Assembly: GCA_024195265.1 (NCBI GenBank)
Contig: JAJLRJ010000010.1
Coordinates: 27,385,261 to 27,449,260 of the forward strand
Direction: 5' to 3'
DNA: 64,000 bases
From: Dendrophyllia cribrosa
Taxonomy: Eukaryota; Cnidaria; Anthozoa; Scleractinia; Dendrophylliidae
Shown: positions 32,387-44,245 of the stretch, piece after piece
Layout: the number at the start of each line of letters is the position of its first letter
Numbering within the stretch: the stretch's first letter is position 1
Position numbers and translations under genes: made by a program
Notes under the pieces: generated by a model
Told to the model about the DNA's origin: nothing
Seen by the model: only the letters and a program-made list of their open reading frames with translations
Database searches by the model: none

Positions 32387-32750
32387 GGCACTGTTTAAGA
32401 GCGCCTTAATGGAAATAATCATTTCATTAAAGAGAAAATAAAACTATTACTATATTAAGTGTAAGCCTTAATTTCTTTCCTATCTGTGACATCTTGTTAT
32501 AACAAACCAAGGAGTACAGCCATATCATCAGGAACAATGAATAAATGACCTGATGCAGAGCTTCCATTAATACCTGGGACTACCCGTACATGCATATTTA
32601 ATAAAGGTGTAACGTTTGAATCTCTTCACAAAAAAGGTAATCATAATTTTGCTTGAGTTTCAGAACTTGAAGTGAATAGCAGAATTAAAAGCCTCTTACG
32701 CTACCAGAAGTAAACTAAAATAAAATATACTGTCAAGACAGACAACTTCA
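32387..32750. other. AT-rich DNA without recognised features
   Basis: No exon or repeat pair seen. Confidence 0.5.
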
Positions 32751-32841
32751 TGTGGTGTTTTTGGCCAGCGGCTAATACACTTTGAGCATGCGCACTTATG
32801 CGCCATTCCGAAACGTGTCCGTTCGAATCAAAGACTTGACA
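32751..32841 (+). repeat. Terminal repeat (LTR) of Gypsy element, left copy
   Basis: Starts TGTGGTG and ends TTGACA, fitting TG...CA. It is followed at 32843 by TGGCGACGAGG, a plausible primer-binding site. The copy at 40098-40187 has five differences. At 91 bp it is short for an LTR; only its 3' part may be recognised. Confidence 0.6.
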
Positions 32842-32869
32842 GTGGCGACGAGGTAAAATTCAAGAAATT

Positions 32870-34180
32870 ATGACCGCTATTGGGAAGATATAGAGTTTTG
32901 ATGACACAAAAGAGAACTGGAAAACCTATGTGGAACGAGTAAAACAGTTTTTCTTGGCGAACGACATCGATGATGACCATAAAATGCCAACCTTGTTAAG
33001 CTTGATCGGCGGGAAAGCCTACACTCTGCTGAGGGATCTTCTTGCACCGGAGAAGCCAGCTACAAAGTCCTTTCAACAGATAGTTACCACTCTCCAGGAG
33101 CGCATTTGAGCCCGAAGCCCTTGGAAATTGCGGAAAGATTTCGTTTCTACAAGAGAAACCAACACGAAGGAGAAAGCATTTTGTCTTACGTGGCCGAGCT
33201 AAGAAAGCTTGCGACACTGTAATTTTGGCGGGAATCTAAACGAAGCGCTACGAGATGGACAGGTCTGTGGACTTCGAACTATGCAGATCCAAAAGCGATT
33301 ACTGTCAGAAGCCAAACTGAAGTATTCCAACGCTGTGGAGATTGCTGTAGCGATGGAAACTGCCATCCGCGATGCTTCAGAATTACAAAGTGAGCTCAAC
33401 TTCAAACCAGTCCCTCACGTTGACAAGTTGACTGAACACAACAAACCAACACCAGCGAAACCGGCGACCACCGCCCATTACTTTCGCTGTGGTGGAAACA
33501 CACATATGACAAACAATTGTTTTTACAAGGACCAGATTTGCCACAACTGTGGAAAACACGGCCATATCCAGCGAGTTTGTCGTTCCAAACAGCAAGGCAA
33601 GCCTGTAGCAAGCAACCGAAACCCCAGAGGTATATGTTGTTGAGGTTGATGTTGATGCTTGTGAAGACATCTTAGCCACCTTCGAGGTAAATGTGAATGT
33701 GAGGAAACAGAGCAATGATATTATCTGGGTTGATTTGGATGTTGATGGTAAACCGCTTAAGATGGTGGAACTGGACACAGGTTCGGCTGTGTCGATCATC
33801 TCGTTTGACCTCTACCAGCAGAAGTTTAACAGGCTTCCCCTGCACAAAACTGCACTGTCCTTGAAAACCTACACCGGGGAAAACATTCTGCCAGTGGGAG
33901 TGCTCAAAGTACCCGTGGATTACCAAAACCAAAAAGAACTGCTGGACCTGTATGTCGTCAATGCTTCACTGGCTACCTGAAGTCTTAAAGAGCGTTTGGA
34001 CGTTATGCTAGACAAGTACTCAGATGTTTTTGAAAATAAACTGGGAACCTTTACATCAGCCAAAGCGAAGTTAACTCTTAAAGACGATAGCCAAGCACGC
34101 TTCCTCAAGGCCAGACCGATGCCTTATGCATTAAAGTCGAAGATGGAGGAAGAACTGCGGAGACTCCACTTATGGCCAGG
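32870..34180 (+). pseudogene. Broken mag/SURL-like Gypsy gag-pol
   Basis: After the LTR, a Gag frame opens at 32870. It shows the WKTYVERVKQFF and IGGKAYTLL blocks of mag/SURL-type Gag, then NFGGNLNEALRD, and at 33470-33600 two zinc knuckles. The second, CHNCGKHGHIQRVC, is intact. The first has lost its leading cysteine (Tyr). Gag is broken by at least three shifts or stops. A further frame (33693-33980) holds the protease motif LDTGSAVSII, and another (33984-34180) the start of the reverse transcriptase region. The rest of pol is missing, replaced by AT-rich repeats from 34190. It is a dead retrotransposon. Confidence 0.8.
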
Positions 34181-34189
34181 ATTGCACGC

Positions 34190-34620
34190 AGCTACGAAAT
34201 TTACTAATTTTACGATTTTTCGTTACAGCTTGCGAATTTTACGAAATTTACTATTTTTACGATTTTTCGTTACAGCTTGCGAATTTTACAAAATTTACGA
34301 TTTTTCGTTACAAATCTTGCGAGCTACGAAATTTACTATTTTTACGATTTTTCGTTACAGCTTGCGAATTTTACAAAATTTACGATTTTTCGTTACAGAT
34401 CTTGCGAATTTTGCGAATTTTACAAAATTTGCGAAAATTACGAAAACTCGCTACCTCAACGATTTTTCGGTAGTGTGTGATGCTAATTAACTCGCAATCC
34501 CACACCCAGCTTGCGGATTTTACAAAATTTGCGAAATTTGCGAAAAATCGCTAGCTCCACGATTTTTCGGCGGCGTGTTGCGAAATTTTGCACTTCTTTG
34601 TGATGCTAATGAACACACAA
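34190..34620 (+). repeat. ACGATTTTTCGTTACAG repeat cluster
   Basis: Units of about 70-130 bp built from ACGATTTTTCGTTACAG, CTTGCGAATTTTAC and AAATTTAC repeat four to five times and degrade rightwards. Related TTTTACTATTTTTCGC units occur at 39573-39895. Confidence 0.75.
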
Positions 34621-34654
34621 CCCCAAGTCACTGCCAGCTTGAAAGGACCGAGAC

Positions 34655-35580
34655 GCATGTATACTTCGTTCTTAAAACGTATTCCGATAAAAATACACGA
34701 AGCTGAACACACAAATTAACACACGACAACAAACAAGGACCGTACACGCATGTATACTTCGTTCTTAAAACGTGTTTCGATAAAAATACACGAAACTGGA
34801 CACACAAATTAACACACGACAACAAACAAGGACCGTAGACGCATGTATACTTCGTTCTTAAAACGTGTTCCCATAAAAATACACGAAGCTGGACACACAA
34901 ATTAACACACGACAACAAACAAGGACCGTAGACGCATGTATACTTCGTTCTTTTAGCATGTATACTTCGTTCCGATAAAAATACACGAAGCTGGACACAC
35001 AAATTAACACACGACAACAAACAAGGACCGTACACGCATGTATACTTCGTTCTTAAAACGTGTTCCTATAAAAATACACGAAACTGGACACACAAATTAA
35101 CACACGACAACAAACAAGGACCGTAGACGCATGTATACTTCGTTCTTAAAACGTGTTCCCATAAAAATACACGAAGCTGGACACACAAATTAACACACGA
35201 CAACAAACAAGGACCGTAGACGCATGTATACTTCGTTCTTTTAGCATGTATACTTCGTTCCGATAAAAATACACGAAGCTGGACACACAAATTAACACAC
35301 GACAACAAACAAGGACCGTACACGCATGTATACTTCGTTCTTAAAACGTGTTCCTATAAAAATACACGAAGCTGGACACACAAATTAACACCGACAACAA
35401 ACAAGGACCGTAGACGCATGTATACTTCGTTCTTAAAACGTGTTCCGATAAAAATACACGAAGCTGGACGACAACAAACAAGGACCGTACACGTTTGTAT
35501 ACTGGACACACAAATTAACACCGACAACAAACAAGGACCGTACACACATGTATACTTCGTTCTTAAAACGTGTTCCGATA
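34655..35580 (+). repeat. Satellite with 93-bp monomers and 288-bp higher-order unit
   Basis: GCATGTATACTTCG starts monomers at 34655, 34748, 34841, 34933, 35036, 35129, 35222, 35324, 35416 and, altered, 35546. Spacing is 92-93 bp except every third unit, which is 102-103 because of an inserted TTTTAGCATGTATACTTCG. The pattern repeats with a period of 288 bp. A diverged half unit is at 36300-36345. The Cys-rich frames here are artefacts. Confidence 0.9.
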
Positions 35581-35616
35581 ATTGCCATTAAGAAAAGTGG
35601 ATTTTGAGTCTCCCCT

Positions 35617-35637
35617 CCCCCCCCCCCCCCCCCCCCC
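35617..35637 (+). repeat. Poly-C run (21)
   Basis: Twenty-one C in a longer C/T tract directly after the satellite. Confidence 0.9.
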
Positions 35638-35661
35638 TCCCCCCTTGGAATTTCACGGATA

Positions 35662-35808
35662 TGCTGTGGTTCATATTTTTCTTTGGTTTAAAAATTTTCA
35701 AACCAGTTTGATTATTATTTTCCTTCGCCCAGATTCATTAATATAAAAACCAAGCTGGTTTGAAAATTTTTAAACAAAAGAAAAATTTGAACCACAACAG
35801 ATACATAG
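35662..35808. mobile_element. MITE with about 48-bp TIRs
   Basis: CTGTGGTTCATATTTTTCTT and onward pairs with AAGAAAAATTTGAACCACAACAG on the right. Inner arms AAATTTTCAAACCAG and CTGGTTTGAAAATTT match exactly. Confidence 0.65.
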
Positions 35809-36198
35809 GCTTATTTATGAGTGAAGCTTCCCATAACACCCTGCCTACCTCACTTTACTCATATACAGTCTCCCTCACTCCAAAATAAACAAAACACAGT
35901 TTTAGAGTGTGTTCCATCATTTTATTTTACTGGAATGTAAATATACTACAATAAAAAATATGTTGTTAATCTGGTATCTGGTTATTCTTGAATGGCAGCC
36001 AATTGAACACACCAGCACAGTGTATTCCCTATTTTAACTTACAACAATTCTGACTTAGTGACTTTGCTTAATAGGGGGCTAAATGTTGCCAGACAAACAG
36101 CAACTTATGTTGTAAAAATTCCCCTACTAACATAATAAATCAAATTAAAACGCAACTCAAAGATGTCTAATATTTTTTTATATAATTTTTGTTTTTTT

Positions 36199-36266
36199 CA
36201 GGTAGTCCATTTTAGGTAGTCCATTTGGTAGTCCATTTTAGGTAGTCCATATAGAGGTAGTCCATG
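36199..36266 (+). repeat. GGTAGTCCAT tandem units
   Basis: Five GGTAGTCCAT units spaced 9-16 bp apart. Confidence 0.8.
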
Positions 36267-36599
36267 GACTGGGGGTCAGTGAAATGTACCGACCCCTTTA
36301 AACGTGTGCGATAAAAATACACCAAACTGGACATGCAAATTAACTTTGTCAGCCAAGCAAATATCTTTGTGCGAGAACAGGGATATTCTGCTCCCCATGG
36401 GGGAGGGGGGAGGGGTCACTCTCACCAATTTTTTGGGTAGGGATGTGCTGCTGGACTATGACACCCTTAACCTATATGAGACCATTTTAGCTGCATTTTG
36501 CTTTGCAACCCTATTCTGGACTAAACACCAAAAACACTACCCTATCCTAGACCTATTCCACACTCGCTATTTTTATGTTAAAAACAGTATATGAAAGGG

Positions 36600-37226
36600 T
36601 AAGGGTTTCGACTTTAGGGCAGACATCCCTGTACAAAGCAATTATTAAAAATATATAACTTACAAATGGAATACAATGTTTGTCAAAGAAAATTAAAATT
36701 CAACAATGAAAAGCTTAATGACTCTTCAACTTCTACTTTCATTACAATTTTTTTGCTCTAGTGTGTGTACCAATACAAATGTGCACAGTATACAAATTGC
36801 CAAGAAGTTGAAGCGTAGTGATACATGCAATTCGTGTTGCACGTGCAGTTTGTGCTGAAAACAAAAGAAATTGGAAAAATCAGGCTTACATCAAGCACCA
36901 AACCTGCACTTTAAAGAGTATTATAGTATTTTTCTAGGTGGCCTATTTGGTTTCAAATAATCCAATGGGATAACCTGCATTTTGTAGCTCCAGAAAAAAT
37001 CCATACCCACCTTCATAAGGTCATCAAAAATTCCCAGGGGATGAGGTTTTAAAAGCCAACATTTGAGAAGCATAATATTTTACTACTAAACAAAACACCT
37101 TCCGTGGGGGGAGTACCCTATTCCCAAAAATAATAGCTGTCCCTCCATTAAGGAGGCAAGAAAGGGTTTTTAGCTGCGTGTGCTAAATATGAGTAAACTG
37201 ATGATGGCACTTTGAATCTTTTTTGA

Positions 37227-37228
<2 letters not shown>
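36600..37228. other. Intergenic DNA, no feature seen
   Basis: AT-rich, with no exon, RNA gene or repeat pair recognised. Confidence 0.5.
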
Positions 37229-37257
<29 letters not shown>

Positions 37258-37258
37258 C
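37229..37258 (+). repeat. Poly-C run (30)
   Basis: Thirty uninterrupted C. Confidence 0.9.
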
Positions 37259-37660
37259 TATACCTTCTTTCATATTTAGCCCCCCTAAAACCTAACAGGA
37301 AAAAATCCACATAGCCCCCCTCTACATAAATTATGAACCCTCCCTAAGTCACCCAGAATAGAGATCTGTTAAAACAGCCTCTGCTTAGTATGGGGTCCGC
37401 TTATTACATTTTACTATTGTCACCTTATTCAATAGTTTAACATATAATTCGCGCAGATATTTTACAAGATGCGTGGTATTTTGTCAAGCCCCACAGGGGC
37501 AAGTAAAAATGCAAGCAATGAGTAACATGTCCGCCAAATTACCTATAAAACCATCCAATAAGGGATTTAATATTCCACTGAAATTCTTGTCGCGTTTGAA
37601 GAACGCAATCCTAATTTCGTGTTGGTTGTCCTGTGGTTTATGTGCAGTAAAATTTCAGAT

Positions 37661-37976
37661 TTTTTGGTAGACGGTCTTCCAAATGGTTGCCCCTATTGGT
37701 TTTTTTCAGGGGCTCATTTCCACCAGGAATTCCTTTGAACGGTCTACCATAATCTGTGATTACTGCTAATATTTATAATAAGTTGTGTCTTAAAACCAGG
37801 ACACTAAAGTGAAATACGACAATTTACTGTGTAATTTGCGTGTTCTCTTTCCCTTATAAGGTAAAACTAGCAGTAATCACAGATTATCGAGACTGTTCGA
37901 AGGAATTTCCGGCAAAAATGAGCCCCTGAAAAAAAAAAAACAGGGGCGGCCATTTGGAAGACCGTCTACCAAAAAA
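37661..37976. mobile_element. MITE with about 100-bp TIRs
   Basis: TTTTTGGTAGACGGTCTTCC and onward pairs with the reverse complement ending at 37976. Inner landmarks AATCTGTGATTACTGCTA and TAGCAGTAATCACAGATT match exactly. No coding sequence. Confidence 0.75.
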
Positions 37977-38014
37977 TGTCCAATTTTACATAATGGTAAT
38001 TGAACTGAGAGGAC

Positions 38015-38263
38015 TTTATTACATCCATTTTGAAATCGCACAATTTAATTGTCCAAATACAGGATTTTAGTCAGTACCAATATTAATGCAACTTATAGAT
38101 GCGATTCAGAGCAAAAAGCAATGCGATTCAGGAATAAATTGCACTGCTGAAAAATAAATCAGCTTTGGAGGTTTAGAGATTTTACGTTTGGGAATAAAAC
38201 GCACTGCTGAGAGCCAATCAGATTGCAAGGATCACCAGCGATTTCAAAATGGATGTAATAAAA
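38015..38263. mobile_element. MITE with perfect 25-bp TIRs
   Basis: 38015-38039 (TTTATTACATCCATTTTGAA...) is the exact reverse complement of 38239-38263. It lies 38 bp after the previous MITE. Confidence 0.7.
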
Positions 38264-39540
38264 CGTAATGCACATAAACCAACACGAAAATAGGATTGCG
38301 AAATTCGAACGCGATGATGTCATATTCAAATGATATTTACTGTAGTAAAATGCGAAGAAACCAAATAAATATGAACTAAACAATACAAATAATGGCTAGA
38401 AACGTCAAATCTTCCAAGAATGACAACTTTAAATTCTTGACCGCGGCCTGTCAAAATCTAATGAGCTACAATCCTTCAATCCAGAACTATTAAAAGTTAT
38501 ATTTTCAAATTACTGATTTTGCTTTGCTCTACAGACTATAGAATCATTTTTAAATCACACTGAAGAAGGGCTCAGCCCGAAACGTTTGTGTTATAAATGA
38601 CATTGACACTTTTTAAAATATTTACACCTTTTTACTTTAGGATTTAACCAGAGTGTCACGCATTTCCTTCGTATTGCTAGAATCTTTTTATTCCATTTAG
38701 TTGAACATTTCACGATTCAACGTGAAATAATCCCATCAAAATCTTGCTATTACAGCTTATTTCTATAACACATTGCTTAAATGCTTTAAGAATTAAGTAC
38801 TTACTTGTTGGGCATGAATGACTAGAGGCCATGCTAGTTGCTAGTCCTTGTGCACTCTTGTGCAAGACATCACAAAATGTAAACGAATAGTGCCAGTCTC
38901 CCTCCAACTGCGTATTGAATGCCTGGCAAAATTATTTCACCACAAACAACAGCAGGTCTTCAGTCAACAAATTTTCTTCCGTTTGAAGACTACATTTATA
39001 CATGTAACATTTGGAATGGATAGCAATTTGGAGTAAATGCAACTCGTACTGATTAAAAGATCTGATGTTGACAAATTTGGACAAGGATTGTACAAAAACT
39101 CTGCGTAAAACTTACACAACAATGTCATTTTATTCAACTCTCTTTCGAAAAAATGAATATAATTTACATCTTTACCGATGTGCCGTGACTGTTACTGCTC
39201 TTCGCAATGACAATGTGAGACATCAGACTAGAAAAAGGATTGGAAGAACATTTTCTTGGCTTCACCTTAATTGTGAAAACAACCAACGAATTTGTAAGTA
39301 TGTGCATATTACTTTCATTTATTTTTTGTTTGCTCATAAGTTTTGCTTCCACATTTATCATTGACAGTAAGCTCTTGTATTATAACAAGCTTACTATAAA
39401 TAATAATCATTAAGAAACAAGTTAAATAGTATACAGGGTACACTAGCAACAAACTAAAACGGATCTCATCCTCTTTTTAAGAGAATGGTAAATTTCATAT
39501 TATTTTTCCCAGTATTCATGGTCTTCACAGTTTTCGTCGG
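38264..39540. other. Intergenic DNA, no gene supported
   Basis: It holds GAAGAAGGGCTCAGCCCGAA (38563-38582), a motif common in cnidarian retroelements, but no accompanying domain. Short open frames are not supported. Confidence 0.45.
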
Positions 39541-39572
39541 TGCCTTTCTGCCTTGTTGCTCTTCCCTTTTTC

Positions 39573-39960
39573 TGGGGAATGATAAATGTTACAATTTTTT
39601 GTAATTTTTGCAATTTTCCAATATTTGCACTTTTTCACAGTTTTCTTTTGCGCCTTTCTGCCTCCTCTCTGTCGCCTTTTTCTGGGGATTACAAATTTTA
39701 CTATTTTTCGCAGTTTTCGTAATTTTCGCAGTATTCGTAGTTTTCACAGTTTTCGTCGCTACCTCCTCTCTCATCCCCTTTTTGTGGGAATGGCGAATTT
39801 TACTATTTTTCGCAGTTTTCGTAATTTTCGCAGTTTTCGCAGTATTCGTAGTTTTCGCAGTTTTCGTCACTGCCTCCTCTCGCGTTCCCTTTTTGTGAAG
39901 CGAGAGGAGCAACGCTGGATTTATGAACTTATGAACGAACTTATGAATGCCCCCAGTTAG
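39573..39960 (+). repeat. TTTTCGCAG tandem repeat, about 100-bp period
   Basis: Three units start near 39573, 39684 and 39785. Each has a TTTTACTATTTTTCGCAG core and a CCTCCTCTC-type end. The last two are over 85 percent identical. Confidence 0.75.
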
Positions 39961-40097
39961 GCTGGATTTATGAACTTTGAAGTGACTTTGAGAAGTGACA
40001 TTGAGACTGCTTATCTCAATAGGCGTGTTGTGTTTGATTTAACGTTTCAGATCCTTGTTAGTTACCATATTGCATGCACTAGCTAGTGGGGAGGAGT

Positions 40098-40187
40098 TGT
40101 GGTGTTTTGGCCAGCAGCCAATACACTTTGAGCATGCGCACTTATGCGTCATTCCGAAACGTGTCCGTTCGAATCAAAGACATGACA
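40098..40187 (+). repeat. Second Gypsy terminal-repeat copy
   Basis: Matches 32751-32841 with five differences in about 91 bp, same orientation and same TG...CA ends. It is either the 3' LTR of a heavily rearranged 7.4-kb element or a solo LTR. No matching target duplication was found. Confidence 0.6.
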
Positions 40188-43100
40188 TCATGCAACTAAA
40201 AAATCAAATATTTTTTCAATATTTCATTAATGCATGTTTATTAAATGTAAGTGTAAACTCTGACTGGGCTTATTTTTTCCTCTAAAATTATGTTGTTTAT
40301 ATGGGGACATTATACCTGTAACTAGGTTTTGCCTGTTCTTTTTTTTTTTAACTTCTGGCGCGTTTATTAGAAACTGTGAGCAGATATAAATAGGCAAGTC
40401 AGGCAAACTGAAATGTTGTTCTTAAACTAACCAACTTGTCTTAATAGACATTTCTGTCCTGTTATCCCAAAAGGGATTGTATGTTTATGTTTTTTATGTA
40501 CTGTTAAAAACAAAACACAGTAAATTTTTGGGTAGAGGGAGACAATGTGAAGCTAACGTTGCTTGTCTATCAAAGAGACCAACACGATGGTGGGAAACAG
40601 GATTTCATCCAACCACCAATTTCCAGGTTGATAGTGTAATACACTAATTACTAAGAACCTAATTTGTAAGAACCTGTAAGGCTACGTTTTCCAATTAGAC
40701 CCCTTTACATAAGAACTTGGTTTAGAAACAAATCTGGCCAGGCATTATAATTGTTGTGTTTTATAATAGTTAAGCTTTGTTTTGTTGATGTTTCATCGGT
40801 ATAAAGGCATAATGAGAAAAAATAACTCAAACTAGGGTTTGTATTTGTTTAGATTGCAATCATTTAGACATGATTATATGCACATTTTACATAAACTAGT
40901 AATACGTGTCTCGCAGAACCTCGCGAAGCTCGGGGGAGGATGCACGCAAAATTTTAGCGATGTGGGAGGGAGAGATGGAATTTCTGATTGAATGATTGAG
41001 ATCACAGGAGGTTACTGCTGCTGAAAAGTGATGTTATCCAAAAAATAACAACTCAATGGTAAAAGTGGCATGAGATTCTCCCAGCAATAACAATACTATA
41101 TTTTGGATACAGGTCATGGGAATTACAAAATTGATTACAAAACATGAATATTCAAGATGAAGCAACAGATTCTCTACAAATACCATAAGCAATGTATCGA
41201 GACGTGGATGGAGAATTCGTAGGATAAGAACAGAACTTAGGCCTTCATGACCAGTTAGCCCCTTTAAAAATCTCGAAATCAAAATTAATTTGCCGTTGAT
41301 GTACATTCTCCTTACTGGTGTCAATACAATTCACATAGCCATATAACTACAGTGAATTTGTAATCAATTTCCACAGACAACTCATGTTGAAGGTGATCAG
41401 GTTCTCAATTTGCATAATCTATGTACTTGCTCGTACACTGATATTTTGAGGAGATTTAATATACTAATCACCGTTCCAATAACAAATGTGAAGCAGTAAT
41501 GTTGATGTCTCATGTGTTTACCTACATGTATACAGTTGCTACATATTAGATGGTCATGATTGCTAACAGTAAATTGTTTTTTGCTATTAAACAAAATGTT
41601 TTTATCCAAATTGTAAAGAGAAATTCTCCTTACTAAACCATTCGAATGTTATTTCTTATTGAACTATTTTATGAAGAATGCAGTAAACTCAAGATACCGT
41701 ATACGTACACAAAGCACATTTCACTCACTGTTCATTCACAGACAATCGTGTAAATGTTGTATATTTGGGAAAAAATTTCCACCTTTGTGATCTGCAGTTT
41801 TGATCATTTAAAAAGTTCCTTTGTGACCTAAGTGAATATATCAATAAACATCAAATTACAGTGTGTACTATAAAGAGAATTATTTTTCAATGTTTGATTA
41901 TCCTCTCAGTAGTTTAGCCACTTAAAATATCTTTTTTTTTTGCAAAAGCCAGTGATTTGAGCTACATTTCTTAATCGCTCTTCTTCTCTGAGCCTTTCCT
42001 GTAATCAGTGTTTGCTTTTCCCTACCGTCTCAGGTATGAAAGATATTCGTCACGAGCATTTAGCTGATCGTGTAATTCTTGCCGCCTCTCGTTGCGTCTG
42101 CAAACATAATCATTTTGTCCAACACTTCCAGTCGGTGTCGCCTCTCCTGATCGGTTTCGTTCAGAATTCTAATGACGGCAATCGGTCAAGGCGTTTGAAC
42201 CTAGTCAAACAGTGTGCCTGGGCTGTTCGAAGTCTTTGTAATCTATGCTCTCGTTGTCTCTTCGTTGCTCGATCGCGCTGAATTTCAAGTCATCGTTCAG
42301 CGGAGTTTCGGTGGTTAATTTTCTCGGACAAGGATTTCCAGCCACCAGTTGAATTCAGCGTTGTTGTGTTTGCTGTTCTCTCTCATTTGCATCGGAAATT
42401 GGTTGTGTTTCACCGAGAGTAAACATTTTTCACGGAGTAAGGGTAAACGGCCGCCGGCACGGCTGCCATGAATAAACATGAAGTGCGCCATTGTCAGCGG
42501 TCGCGATTTTTGTTGCCAGGCAACTGCAAGACACCATCGAGTATATATATAAATATATTTTTCGCTCGAATTCACGCGGCTCAGCTCCCGAGGGACGACA
42601 CATTTATTAACCTCGCTACGCTCGCGCCTTCGGCCCTCGCTTCGCGAGGAACAATAGACGGTACTAAAATTCTTCCAGCAACGATTTTTTTTTCTTAAGA
42701 AAATAAGAACCTGTTTAAGAACCTAAATAGCCTAATTTCCCAATAAACACCAATTATATAAGTACATTTTGAGGCTAACTTGAAAAAAAAAAAACAGGTT
42801 GTTATATGCGACTTAAATTCAATTTTTCTGTATGTATGATTTGGGAAAATAGGTGACCCAACTGCACCTTTACTCGGCATTAAGAGTCGTGGATAAATAT
42901 TATTAGAAAATAATATAAATATATCTTAGCAAACAAAGCTCATGTGTTGGCAAAATTAACTGACACCTCGATATAGACTTCCTTTAACTTCCTTTACCAT
43001 TCGTGGGGAAATCAAAATAATAAACAAACAGCTCAATTTAAACAAAAATTCCATCTTCACTATGATAGCATAGCGCCGAGCTAATTAAACTCACTGTACA

Positions 43101-44077
43101 AGTACAAACGCACAAAAAAAGATACTCTTTTGTTAAAATTCTGTTAATTGAACTAAATTGTTTCAGCAAACCCAAGTTAATGAAAAATGCATGCTCAAAT
43201 ACAAGCAGATTTGAAGCAAATCTCATTGCTATAAACCATGCGTCGACTGACCACAGAGGAGTTCTTAATTCTGTGTATCTCTCGACCACTTGTGTAATTG
43301 AAAGTTTCATTTTATTTTCGGTCGCCTGTCTCTTTCTCGATATTTGAGAAGATTCTAAATTTCTAGGAACATTGAATTGCTTTGATTTTTCATTTCCTGT
43401 TTCTCGTTAGTTACTAATACTTGTATGATTAATTGGTAGCAGGAGTTCAATGTCGTCCAATACTCATGATTAAACTTATGAGACTACCATGAGATGATTT
43501 TGTCAATCACTCGAAACATATGATTATTATATACAAACCAAATTGGACTCCACTTTCTACTACCATAACTTAGTGATCTACCGAGTGAACGACATTGAAT
43601 GGTTAAAGTGATATATAGGGATATGTTTACTAATCTCAATCAATGCTATAGAAGAATGACAAGAATGATATCCGAAATAAAATAATAAATTAAATCATTT
43701 ATGGCTGCCTAATGCTGCAAGGAAAATGAAAACTGGGCATATTTATTCAGATGTCCACTTTTTCCCTGCAGTTTTTCTTTGTTTTGATGCAATCACCATG
43801 TGGCGCTGCTATACCGTCAAATTTTGTTTGATTGGTGGCGCAAACATCTACTGCCATGCAAAGAAGAACCTTAAGGCATGCACACGAACCGTGACTCAGC
43901 ATGTGATACAATCTGTATTTCGATGCAATTGCTTAAAAGGTTCTGTTATGCACCATAAAACGTCGCTGTAGTGTCAAATTTAACTCGATTTAACGACGAA
44001 AACAGAACTCCAAATAAAAAATATCAAACTGATTCAAGCAACTACTTTGATATGTATTCTGCTCGAGTTGAGCTTAC
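40188..44077. other. Intergenic DNA, mostly unassigned
   Basis: It contains the second copy of the GTCTCGCAGAACCTCGCG repeat (40908-40940). At 42570-42650 is a GC-rich short repeat (CTCGCTACGCTCGCGCC). Downstream exons for gene C were looked for on the - strand and not found. Confidence 0.45.
41990..42290 (-). pseudogene. Decayed charged-repeat coding remnant
   Basis: In three - strand frames, short blocks such as NETDQERRHRLEVL and ARDEYLSYLRR resemble the EQR-type repeats of the frame at 17638. Frames are broken by shifts and stops. Low-complexity similarity could be chance. Confidence 0.2.
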
Positions 44078-44245
44078 CTTTTTCGGGTCCAGATGGTCTT
44101 GCCGAACCTTAAGATGCTCACAAATTCTATCTTGCATCTGCTCAAAATTTTTGCATCCTTTGGTTTCAATGTTTAGATTCACCATCAAGGCAATAACATC
44201 GGCGATGTCGTCGGCTTCAGCAATCTTGCCTGGAATGGACTCCAT
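44078..44245 (-). CDS. Orphan first exon of a third GTPase-kinase paralogue (gene C)
   Basis: The - strand ATG (context CACACAATGG) opens 56 codons ending AAAAAG before a GTAAGC donor, phase 0. The peptide has DDIADVIALMVNLNIETKG, aligning with DDIAEMYQAMAALDISCKG of gene B exon 1, with the same length class and exit phase. No second exon, P-loop or kinase segment is visible on the - strand down to the left edge. It may be a truncated copy or the start of a gene with a very long first intron. Confidence 0.65.

Noticed and set aside
34628..35545. CRISPR-like array or cysteine-rich protein repeats
   Set aside because: Units follow head to tail with no unique spacers, so it is a satellite; the host is also a eukaryote.
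38563..38595. Hammerhead ribozyme
   Set aside because: It has a short stem and GAAAC, but reads CTGAAGA instead of the required CTGATGA, and no closing stems were found.
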